Origin: CAVSXS01 sp963767715
Lineage (GTDB): Bacteria; Chloroflexota; Ktedonobacteria; Ktedonobacterales; Ktedonobacteraceae
DNA: 64,000 bases
Direction of reading: 5' to 3'
Assembly: GCA_963767715.1 (NCBI GenBank)
Contig: CAVYFA010000018.1
Coordinates: forward strand, 70,135 to 134,134
Shown: piece after piece, positions 51,316-59,229 of the stretch
Position numbering within the stretch: position 1 is the stretch's first letter
Layout: each line of letters starts with the position of its first letter
Program-made: the position numbers and the translations under genes
Notes under the pieces: model-generated
The model's database searches: none
What the model was told of the DNA's origin: nothing
What the model saw: only the letters and a program-made list of their open reading frames with translations

Positions 51316-52146
51316 TTATATCAGTTTCCAGCCGGAAATCACCAGCACGACCGCCAGGATCGGACGCATAAGCGGTTCGGGGATGTACTTGCTCAATCGG
51401 CTGCCGATCACGACGCCGGGCAGCGAGCCAATGAGAAGCAGGCCAACGATGGGCCAGTTCACAGTTCCGCCGGCAATATAGGCTATCGCGCCTGCCGCCA
51501 GCAGCATGAATGCCTGAAAGATGTCGGTGCCGACCAGTTCTTTCGCGGTGAGTCGCGGGAAGAGGAAAGCCAGCGAGACGATGATCAGCGTGCCACTTCC
51601 CACAGAGGTAAGTCCTACCAGAAAGCCGACGAACGCGCCAACCAGCGCGGTTACGAGTGGACGATAGCGCTTTTCCCAGGGAGTGGGGGCATTGGTTTGC
51701 TCAACGGGTTTATCTTCTAGCGCTGCTTGCTTCTGCTGCTCTATCCGTCGCCGGTCCAACCTGCGCATGATAAATGGCTTCGCTACCAGCAGTATCGCGA
51801 CCAGGATAAGTGTGAAGCCGATGGCATGCAGCACGATGCCGTTCACCTGCGACCCGTAATGCTTGCGAATGTACTGGACGAGCGTCACGCTCAGAAGCGT
51901 CGCGGGAACGCTGCCACAGGCGAGCCACAGGGCTATCTTGAAGTTGACGTTTTTCTGCCGGATGTGTACAATCGAGCCGAACGCTTTGGTGACAGTCGAA
52001 TAGGTCACGTCAGTACCCACAGCCCAGACCGGAGGAACTTTGAAGACGAGGATCAGGATAGGAGCAAGCAGTGAGCCGCCGCCCATGCCGGTGAGACCAA
52101 CAAGAAAGCCGATCAGTAATCCTACCAGGGAGTAGCGAAAATCCAC
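51316..52146 (-). CDS. TauE/SafE-family sulfite/organosulfonate exporter-like protein
   Basis: This 276-residue protein has about eight membrane helices and the two-repeat TauE/SafE pattern: FLVGLTGMGGGSLLAPILIL near the start and GFLVGLTSVGSGTLIIVSLAFLFPRLTAKELVGTD in the second half. A hydrophilic loop (~130-165) separates the halves. The family exports sulfite, sulfoacetate or other anions. It might share a sulfur context with the sat/cysC genes, but these are far away. Confidence 0.9.
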   Translation of the reverse strand: MDFRYSLVGLLIGFLVGLTGMGGGSLLAPILILVFKVPPVWAVGTDVTYSTVTKAFGSIVHIRQKNVNFKIALWLACGSVPATLLSVTLVQYIRKHYGSQVNGIVLHAIGFTLILVAILLVAKPFIMRRLDRRRIEQQKQAALEDKPVEQTNAPTPWEKRYRPLVTALVGAFVGFLVGLTSVGSGTLIIVSLAFLFPRLTAKELVGTDIFQAFMLLAAGAIAYIAGGTVNWPIVGLLLIGSLPGVVIGSRLSKYIPEPLMRPILAVVLVISGWKLI

Positions 52147-52483
52147 AGGGCACCTCTTTCTGGATTGCTATTCGTGAGAACTACCGTGTAACCACAGTTG
52201 CATAGGTCAACCGTAACATATTTTTCTTATGCTTTCAAGGAATATCGTATATGCCATCTGATTATAATAAATTGATATTGTTGTCACCTCATTCATGAGT
52301 TCAAGTTATATAGATCATTAGTAGTTGTTATGGTTTTCGGGCTATTTTATGCCAGTTTCATAAGAAAATTCTCATTTCTTTCCAATTTGCTTTCAATAAA
52401 GCAATGCTAAGCTTACGTATATCTCGTTCATTAAGAATTACTCATTCGGGTAGAATGATACTAACCGCTTCACAGGAGGAGCC
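52147..52483. other. AT-rich intergenic region before YceI gene
   Basis: A 337-base non-coding stretch, clearly AT-rich from 52200 on, between divergent TauE and YceI genes. A perfect 7-bp hairpin (52387-52393 with 52398-52404) may be an operator. A ribosome site CAGGAGGAG sits just before the YceI ATG. No gene is seen. Confidence 0.5.
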
Positions 52484-53188
52484 ATGAAGAAACGTAACAT
52501 TTTGCTGGCCGGAATTGGCCTTGTAATTATCATCATCGTAGCTGGTCTGCTATACACGCAGCATTACGCCAGCACTATTGCTCAGACCCAGGCACATACC
52601 GCGGCCGGGGCGGCAACAGCTACGGGAACGCCCCTGCCATCAACCGGCCTGGAGAGCTATCAGATCGTGCCTGCCCAGACTACCGCATCATACAGCGTAT
52701 TTGAGGACCTGATCTTGCAGAATAAGCCGAACAACGACGCGATTGGCACGACTCACTCGGTAACCGGCGGCTTCAAGATACGCAGCGGCTCATCGCCCCT
52801 TGTGGGAGGGATGACTATTACGGTTGACCTGCGGACGCTCCAAAGCGATGCGCAGATGCGCGATCACTACATTCAGAGAAATACCCTGCAAACGGACACC
52901 TACCCAAATGCAACATTCGTCTCTGTCAGCACATCGGGCTTACCGGCCAGCTACAGCGATGGGCAAACCATTCATTTTCAACTGGTCGGCAATCTGACGA
53001 TGCACGGCAAAACCAACAAAGAGGTCTTCGATGTGCATGGTAAGGTCGTTGGCAATACCATTACGGGAACGGCGACCAGCACCATTTACATGACGGACTT
53101 CGGCATCCAGCCGCCCAACCTGGCGAACATCGCTATCGCGCAAAATAAGGTGGTCATCACCATCTCCTTCACGGCAACGAAGTCCTGA
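52484..53188 (+). CDS. YceI-family protein, membrane-anchored
   Basis: This 234-residue protein has an N-terminal membrane helix (~5-23, ILLAGIGLVIIIIVAGLLY), an Ala/Thr-rich spacer and a YceI beta-barrel domain (~55-234) with TASYSVFEDLI, VTGGFKI, RDHYIQRNTLQTDTYPNATF and HGKTNKEVFDVHGK. YceI proteins bind polyprenoids or lipids in a lipocalin-like cavity. The start has a strong CAGGAGGAG. Confidence 0.9.
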   Translation: MKKRNILLAGIGLVIIIIVAGLLYTQHYASTIAQTQAHTAAGAATATGTPLPSTGLESYQIVPAQTTASYSVFEDLILQNKPNNDAIGTTHSVTGGFKIRSGSSPLVGGMTITVDLRTLQSDAQMRDHYIQRNTLQTDTYPNATFVSVSTSGLPASYSDGQTIHFQLVGNLTMHGKTNKEVFDVHGKVVGNTITGTATSTIYMTDFGIQPPNLANIAIAQNKVVITISFTATKS

Positions 53189-53247
53189 GCGCCAATAACT
53201 CTTACGGCGGGCTTCAGAGATCCTGCCGTCATCATGAGGTCTGATAT

Positions 53248-53315
53248 GTCATCCTGAGCGAAGCGAAGGATCTGGCTCGCCGCACACCGAGATCCTGAGC
53301 GAAGCGAAGGATGAC
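53248..53315. repeat. REP-like element (two 21-bp copies in inverted frame)
   Basis: A 21-bp unit beginning ATCCTGAGCG is repeated exactly at 53251-53271 and 53292-53312. The ends GTCATCCT (53248-53255) and AGGATGAC (53308-53315) are inverted copies, so the whole can form a hairpin. It lies between the YceI and VOC genes. A similar, degraded unit may exist around 55876-55895. Confidence 0.7.
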
Positions 53316-53429
53316 AAGTGTTATCTCCTAACGTCTGTGGTCACTTGATGTCACTTGCTCTCATAAATTTTCTATGGTATACTGTTGTTAGTTACTAAAA
53401 ATAAGTAAGTATCAACAGGAGCTGATACA

Positions 53430-54242
53430 ATGGATACTATGGATACAATCGTACAAAACTGGCCCTTGCGCCGTGTTGGTCTGCGCGTACAGGATATGGC
53501 GCGCGAGCTGGAATACTACACTCACCTTGGCCTATCGATCGTGCGTGATGGGCGAAAAGAGGGGGGCGATGGCACCCTTGGGCTGGGCGTCGGCGGCTCG
53601 AGCGGACGCGAGGTTTTGACACTGCGAGCGCTACCGGGTGGGCGGCCCAGGCCGCCGCGCACAGCGGGGCTCTATCACTTTGCCCTGCTGGTACCCAGCG
53701 ATGAAGAGCTTGGCTCGTTTTTGCAGCACTTGCTCGAGCAGCGCATCCCTCTTGATGGCGCGTCGGATCACCTGGTAAGCCAGGCGTTGTACCTGAGCGA
53801 CCCAGAGGGCAACGGCATCGAGGTCTACGCCGACCGCCCGCGCGAGCAGTGGCCTGCGCCCGAGCCAGGAATGGGCAGGGTCGGGATGGCGACGCTGCCA
53901 CTCAACGCTCCCGCTCTGCTGAAACAGGCGCAATCTTTTGGCGGCTTTTCCGAGGGCCTGCGACTCGGCCACATGCACCTGAACGTCGGCAACCTGGATC
54001 GCAGTATGGAGTTTTACCGGCAGTTCGGCATGGAGCTGATGGTCGGCCTAGCGAATAGCGCGGATTTCCTCTCCTGGGACGGCTACCACCACCACCTGGG
54101 CATCAACGTGTGGGCTGGACGCAACGCAAGCCCCGAAGGGCCCGATATGTACGGGCTGGATTTCTTTGAGATCAAGCGGCCAGGGCTGGCAGGCGTGACA
54201 ATGCAGGACCCCGATGAGGTGACGGTGCGCATAATCCCGTAG
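53430..54242 (+). CDS. VOC-family extradiol dioxygenase-like protein
   Basis: This 270-residue protein has two glyoxalase/VOC modules. The first (~15-135) starts LRRVGLRVQDMARELEYYTHLGL and lacks the usual metal His. The second (~165-270) has LGHMHLNVGNLDRSMEFYRQFG, YHHHLGINVW and GLDFFEI, giving a His-His-Glu metal triad candidate. This is the layout of catechol 2,3-dioxygenase-like CatE proteins. AGGAG precedes the start. It leads a group of redox genes that are partly decayed. Confidence 0.8.
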   Translation: MDTMDTIVQNWPLRRVGLRVQDMARELEYYTHLGLSIVRDGRKEGGDGTLGLGVGGSSGREVLTLRALPGGRPRPPRTAGLYHFALLVPSDEELGSFLQHLLEQRIPLDGASDHLVSQALYLSDPEGNGIEVYADRPREQWPAPEPGMGRVGMATLPLNAPALLKQAQSFGGFSEGLRLGHMHLNVGNLDRSMEFYRQFGMELMVGLANSADFLSWDGYHHHLGINVWAGRNASPEGPDMYGLDFFEIKRPGLAGVTMQDPDEVTVRIIP

Positions 54243-54268
54243 GGTCAGGGAGTGGACAGGAGACACTC

Positions 54269-54803
54269 ATGGGTTTTCGATACGCGGTCATAGGCTCCGG
54301 GCGGCAGGGAACCGCCGCGGCCTATGACCTTGCTCGTTTTGGCGACGTCGAATCAATATTGCTGGCCGATAAGTCGCTGGCGCAGGCTGAGCGGGCGGCC
54401 GAGCGCATCAATCATCTGAGCGAGCGCACAGTGGCAAGTGCTGCGGCGCTGAATGTGCTCGACGAGGATGCGCTGGTGGCGTTGCTGACCGGCGCAGGCA
54501 TCCAGGTCTTCGTGTCGGGCGTGCCGTATTTCTTCAATATGGGCCTGACGCGGGCGGCTCTGCGCGCGCGGCCTCAAGGATAGTTGGGAGCAACAGGTAA
54601 CGGTAGACCTCTACGACTACTACGACGAGGTCACGGGCTTCACGGCGATGGAGCGCACGACAGGCTGGCACGCCGCAATCATGGCCGGCTTCATTGCACG
54701 CGGCCAGACGCCGAAGGGCGGAGTGCCGGTCGAGCTTGCTGTGCCAGGTCCGCTGTTCGCCGAAGAATTCCGCAGGCGTGGGTTTGACCTGCGCGTTGTA
54801 TAG
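54269..54803 (+). pseudogene. Saccharopine-dehydrogenase-like gene, internally deleted
   Basis: The first 104 codons (54269-54583) encode an NAD-binding start (YAVIGSGRQGTAAAYDLARFG) and end at a stop. The bases 54594-54803 in the next frame encode a C-terminus (VTVDLYDYYDEVTGFTAMER, then GQTPKGGVPVELAV, ending FDLRVV). Both halves fit a saccharopine/lysine dehydrogenase-like protein of normally about 350-400 residues, so the middle is missing and the frame is broken. It is 26 bases downstream of the VOC gene. Confidence 0.8.
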
Positions 54804-54806
54804 CAC

Positions 54807-55751
54807 CTATTTCTGAGCGAGCGTGATCAAGCAAAAGGTTTTCTCAAGAGAGTCGCGCAGCATGACCTTTGAAGGGTTGTCATCCGGTATCTCACCGACC
54901 AGGGCATCGATCACTTTCAGCAGAGTGAACCCGCTTTGCTCGATGGCATCTATGTAGTCAGCGCGCGTATGTAGCGCGTTGGGAAGTATATAGACTCCTC
55001 GCCGCTCTAAAAAGGATGTAGACCATCCCCGCGCAATGGCATCGGGATGGAAGGCGCTGATCAGCAGGTAGCCGCCCGGCTGCAAAACGCGGTAGAACTC
55101 CTGGAAGGCATGAGGCAGATCTTCTACATGGCACAGCGTTAACGCACAGATCAGGAAGTCGAACTGGCCTGGCGCGAAGGGGAGGTCGTCGTTGATTGAG
55201 CCATGCCGGAAATCTATCGTTAGACCCTCAGCCTGCGCGGCTCGCCGTGCTACCGCCATCATTTCTGGGGACTGGTCGATGGCGGTCACCGCGATGCCCC
55301 GGCGAGCCAGCTTTAAGGCATAGCGCCCCGTCCCGGTGCCAACATCTAAGGCGGTAGAAACAGGTAATGGCGCCAGCAGCGCGTCAACGTGCTTCTCTTC
55401 AACCTCGATCAAGCTATTTTTTTCGCTGTTGTACGTCGCTGACCAGATGGCGTAGCCTTCTTGCGTACTGACCGCGTGCTGGTATTCCGTTGCCAGCAGC
55501 ATCAGCGTCGAAGAGCGGTCGGCAGTGGTCGTCACAATTACTTCGGTGCCATCCTCCAGCGTGTAGCTCGAGAGCACTAACCGGTTTTGCTGTAGCGCCA
55601 TATCATTGTAGCGCTGCCTCCTATCATCCACATTGCCCCAATCTCCCCACCTGTGTTTGCGAAAAAATACCTCCGGGTCAGCATTGTTTGCCGCAAGCGC
55701 CGCCGCTGCGGCCGGGGTAACTTCGGTTGTGCCAAGGTCAAAGACAGCCAT
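54807..55751 (-). CDS. Class I SAM-dependent methyltransferase
   Basis: This 314-residue protein (ATG 55751; AGGAGGG upstream; longer frame to 55784 less likely) has SAM motif I ALDVGTGTGRYALKLARRG (~160), motif II AVTAIDQSPEMM, and YRVLQPGGYLLISAFHP. The N-terminal ~125 residues form an unrecognised extra domain with an FFRKHRWGDWGNVDDRR segment. Target unknown. It ends three bases after the pseudogene stop and is convergent with it. Confidence 0.82.
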   Translation of the reverse strand: MAVFDLGTTEVTPAAAAALAANNADPEVFFRKHRWGDWGNVDDRRQRYNDMALQQNRLVLSSYTLEDGTEVIVTTTADRSSTLMLLATEYQHAVSTQEGYAIWSATYNSEKNSLIEVEEKHVDALLAPLPVSTALDVGTGTGRYALKLARRGIAVTAIDQSPEMMAVARRAAQAEGLTIDFRHGSINDDLPFAPGQFDFLICALTLCHVEDLPHAFQEFYRVLQPGGYLLISAFHPDAIARGWSTSFLERRGVYILPNALHTRADYIDAIEQSGFTLLKVIDALVGEIPDDNPSKVMLRDSLEKTFCLITLAQK

Positions 55752-56026
55752 GGATGTGCCCTCCTCCGAACCCTCTGTGGACACTTCAATTATATGCGAT
55801 AAGAACGGTTAGTGGGAGGGCGGACGAGGGACAATTGACGAATGAAGATGGGCATCATCCTCTCTCACAATGCCACCGTGAGCGCAACGAAGGGTCTCTC
55901 TCGTAGGCATAGAGACGCTGTCCGCATTAAATCGGCTCCTATAGAAAGCATATGTTATACTATAGTGGTAATACGTGATGACAGGCCGAGCCTGACGTTA
56001 CGCATTGCACTCCTACGTAGTAAGAG

Positions 56027-56058
56027 GGACAGGCAAGCCATCTCGCCTGTCCTTTTTT
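56027..56058 (+). terminator. Terminator-like hairpin in the leader of the Rieske gene
   Basis: An 8-bp perfect stem (56027-56034 with 56045-56052) is followed at once by six T (56053-56058). It ends 25 bases before the Rieske oxygenase start. Upstream (55965-56005) further small stems and a -10-like TATACT near 55957 suggest a leader RNA of about 100 nt that ends here or reads through: attenuation or a riboswitch of unknown class. Confidence 0.6.
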
Positions 56059-56083
56059 GTCACAACAGCGAGGTTTCACATCC

Positions 56084-57206
56084 ATGACCACAGCGGTACG
56101 CTCCGGACCCCTTTTTCTCTCCACCCTTCCTGGCCGTTATTACTATGATCCCGCTATTTACGAACTGGAACTGGAGAATATCTTCTCGCGTATGTGGGTA
56201 TGCGTTGGACGCGCCGGTGACATCCCGAATGTGGGGGAATACCGCGTCGTCGCGCTGGGCAGGGAAAGCGTCATTGTGGTGCGCAACCGCGAGGGGAGGC
56301 TGAACGCCTTCCTCAACGTGTGCAGGCATCGCGGGGCACGGCTCTGCTCCGAGGCGTCGGGCCGGCTCAAAGGCTCGATCCAGTGCCGCTACCACGCCTG
56401 GACATATGGGCTGGATGGGCGCTTGATCGGCGCGCCCAACGTGATGAGCGATATGCAGTTCGACCGCGCTGCCTTTGGCCTGCTTGCCGGTGGCCCTGGA
56501 GGTCTGGGAGGGCTTCATCTACCTGAATCTTTCCGAAAGTCCCGCGCCAATGGAAGAGCAACTGCACGCGGTGATCCTCGAGCGCTTCGGCACGTATGAG
56601 CCCTTTGCGCGTTACGATATCGGCAGCCTCAAGGTGGGCAAGAGTATCACCTACGATGTACAGGCCAACTGGAAGCTGCTCATCGAGAATTTCATGGAGT
56701 GCTACCATTGCAGCCCCATGCACCCCGAGTTGTGCGATCTGCTGCCCGGCTTTCGCTCGGGCAAATCCTATATTGGCGGCGACGCTGCCACGCTGGCCGA
56801 TGGCATCGAGGCCTTCTCCATGACCGGCAAGGCCAGCCGTCCTCCTCTCAAGGGGATTCGCCCCGAGGACGTGCTGAAATATTACGGCGAGGTGCTGCTG
56901 CCCAACATGCTCATCAACCTGCTGGGCGATCATGTCGTAGCCCATACCATCTATCCGCTCGCCCCGGACCGCTCCATGGTCGTCTGCGACTGGCTCTTCG
57001 ATGCCGGGGTCGCCTCCGCGCCCGAGTTTGACCCGATGGACGCCGTCGATCTCTTCGATATTGTCAACAAGCAGGACTGGGAAGTCTGTGAGATGACGCA
57101 GAAGAGCATGACATCGCGAGCTTTCAAAAATGGCGGCGTGTATGTGCCGAACGAGCACCACATCAGAGCCTTCGCCGATTTTGTGTTGGAGAAACTTGAT
57201 GGATAG
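56084..57206 (+). pseudogene. Rieske aromatic-ring-hydroxylating oxygenase alpha subunit, frameshifted
   Basis: The first part (from ATG 56084) has the Rieske 2Fe-2S motif CRHRGARLC and CRYHAW at usual spacing. The catalytic part (in another frame, from ~56490) has ENFMECYHCSPMHPEL with the two His iron ligands and YPLAPDRSMVVCDW. The frames switch near 56485, where one extra base (CTTG instead of CTG) breaks the gene; without it the product would be about 373 residues and whole. It resembles GbcA-type glycine-betaine or aromatic oxygenases. Either a recent mutation or a sequencing error. An aldehyde dehydrogenase gene follows. Confidence 0.82.
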
Positions 57207-57339
57207 ACCTTCATTGCAAGAAAATCGAAAAAGACGAATACATGAGATGGTCACGCCCCAATTTCGGTGATATGCTAGACGGGGAAAGCATGTCCCATCG
57301 ATGTCGTTCAGAAAGTCAACAAACATAAAGGGTAGCATC

Positions 57340-58833
57340 ATGACCACAAACACAGCAGAAACCGCGCAGCATGCCTTTCTCGATCAGCACCCGGTCAAAA
57401 TGCTGATAGGAGGCCGGTGGGTTGAGTCCGCGAGCGGGAAAACCTTTGATACCTACAATCCATCGACCGGCGAGGTGCTGGCCAAGGTTGCCGAAGGGGA
57501 AAGCGAGGACATCAACCTTGCCGTCGCTGCCGCGCGCAAGGCCTTCGAGAGCGGCCCCTGGCCCAAACTCACGCCATCGCAGCGCGGGCGCCTGCTCTGG
57601 AAGCTGGCCGACTTGATGGAGCAGCACGCCGACGAGCTGGCGGAGCTGGAGACGCTGGATAACGGCAAGCCCATCAAGTACTCGAAGGCCGCTGATGTTC
57701 CGCTGGCCATCGACCACTTTCGCTATTTCGCGGGCTGGGCGACCAAGATCGAGGGTGACACCATCCCCGTCTCGATCCCGAATATGTTCACCTACACGCT
57801 GCGCGTCCCGCTGGGCGTGGTGGGCCAGATCATTCCCTGGAATTTCCCCCTGCAGATGGCGGCCTGGAAACTGGCCCCGGCCCTGGCAACCGGCAATACC
57901 GCCATCCTCAAGCCGGCCGAGCAGACGCCGCTTACGGCGCTGCGCCTGGGCGAACTGATCTGCGAGGCCGGTTTCCCCGACGGCGTCGTCAACATCGTGC
58001 CCGGCTTTGGCGAGACGGCGGGTGCGGCCCTGGCGGCGCACCCTGGTGTCGATAAGATAGCATTCACCGGCTCGACCGAAATTGGCAGGAAGATCGTGCA
58101 GGCCAGCGCGGGCAACTTGAAGAAGATCACGCTGGAGCTTGGGGGCAAGTCGCCCAATATCATCTTCCCCGATGCCGATATGAAATACGCGGTACGCGGC
58201 GCGATGAACGCCATCTTCTTCAATTCGGGGCAGGTCTGCACGGCGGGCAGCCGCCTCTTCGTGCATGCCTCGGTCTACGACCAGGTGCTGAGCGGCTTAA
58301 CCGACTATGCCGGCAAGATGAAGTTAGGCATGGGCATCGATCCCGCCACGGAGGTCGGCCCGCTCGTTTCCCAGGAGCAGCTCGAGCGCGTGACGGGCTA
58401 CATCGAGAGGGGCAAGCAGGAGGGAGCAACGGTGACGACGGGCGGCACACGCCCGGCGGGTGAGCAATACCCCGGCTACTTCATGCAGCCGACCGTCTTC
58501 GATAAGGTAGGCGACGAGATGACGATTGCCCGCGAGGAGATCTTTGGCCCAGTGGTCGCCGCCCTGCCCTTTGAGGAGGTCGAGGAAGTGGCCGCGCGTG
58601 CCAATCAATCCATGTACGGTCTCGCTGCCGGGGTGTGGACCGGTGACGTGAAGAAGGTGCATAAGATGGTAGCCTTGCTCAACGCCGGTGTGATCTGGGT
58701 CAATACCTACAACCAGTTCGACGCTGCGGCCCCCTTCGGCGGCTTCAAGCAGAGCGGCTATGGTCGTGAGATGGGCCACGCCGTGCTCGATGCCTATACA
58801 CAGATCAAGACAGCGTGGATCAACCTGAGATGA
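57340..58833 (+). CDS. NAD(P)-dependent aldehyde dehydrogenase
   Basis: This 497-residue ALDH is counted from ATG 57340 (AAAGGG upstream); the 57301 frame is less likely. NAD-binding GSTEIGR, the catalytic Glu in LELGGKSP, catalytic Cys in NSGQVCTAGSRLF, and NQSMYGLAAGVWT are present. It resembles betaine- or phenylacetaldehyde-type dehydrogenases. Located right after the broken Rieske gene, it probably belonged to the same degradation route (e.g. oxidising an aldehyde freed from demethylation or side-chain cleavage). Confidence 0.92.
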   Translation: MTTNTAETAQHAFLDQHPVKMLIGGRWVESASGKTFDTYNPSTGEVLAKVAEGESEDINLAVAAARKAFESGPWPKLTPSQRGRLLWKLADLMEQHADELAELETLDNGKPIKYSKAADVPLAIDHFRYFAGWATKIEGDTIPVSIPNMFTYTLRVPLGVVGQIIPWNFPLQMAAWKLAPALATGNTAILKPAEQTPLTALRLGELICEAGFPDGVVNIVPGFGETAGAALAAHPGVDKIAFTGSTEIGRKIVQASAGNLKKITLELGGKSPNIIFPDADMKYAVRGAMNAIFFNSGQVCTAGSRLFVHASVYDQVLSGLTDYAGKMKLGMGIDPATEVGPLVSQEQLERVTGYIERGKQEGATVTTGGTRPAGEQYPGYFMQPTVFDKVGDEMTIAREEIFGPVVAALPFEEVEEVAARANQSMYGLAAGVWTGDVKKVHKMVALLNAGVIWVNTYNQFDAAAPFGGFKQSGYGREMGHAVLDAYTQIKTAWINLR

Positions 58834-59229
58834 AGCGCGCTTCCCTGAAAGGGGCATGGCTCAACTCGTAAAGTATTGCAGGTAAGGGCGCTGGGCCTCC
58901 CACATCTCATCCCCTTATACTTATGCGCACAGAAGAACAGGCATCTGCTCTGTATACATGATGGATGCCTATTGTACTGTAGTGCAAACAACGTGCAGCG
59001 GACGCCCTTCAATCGTGCTGCTATACAGCAAGCAGCATGGACCACATTTATGTTCAGAGTAATCTTCCAAGATTTGCCCATGAGCAATGACGTTCCGCAC
59101 TTCAAAATATCAGGCCTGATAGTGGTGTCGGGACTTTCAGACTGGCCGATAAATCGGCGGTGGGCGCGGTAAACCGGCCCCTACTTTGGCTTTACCGGTT
59201 TCTGTCTACTACTTTTTCATACGCCTTAT
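58834..59229. other. Intergenic region with small hairpins
   Basis: A 396-base stretch between convergent ALDH and CoxL-type genes. A 5-bp hairpin (59145-59149 with 59154-59158) and a GC-rich segment around 59158-59185 may be a degraded repeat like the one near 50.1 kb (both share a GGCCCCT-type core). An open frame at 58876-59172 has no ribosome site or family resemblance. No gene is assigned. Confidence 0.4.

Noticed and set aside
55957..56083. Fluoride (crcB) riboswitch before the Rieske gene.
   Set aside because: Only the CTCCTAC end resembles the class; the GATG and CCGCC parts are not placed correctly and the downstream gene is not fluoride-related.
58876..59172. 98-residue frame between the ALDH and CoxL-type genes.
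   Set aside because: No ribosome site, unusual composition and possible repeat-derived sequence at its end.
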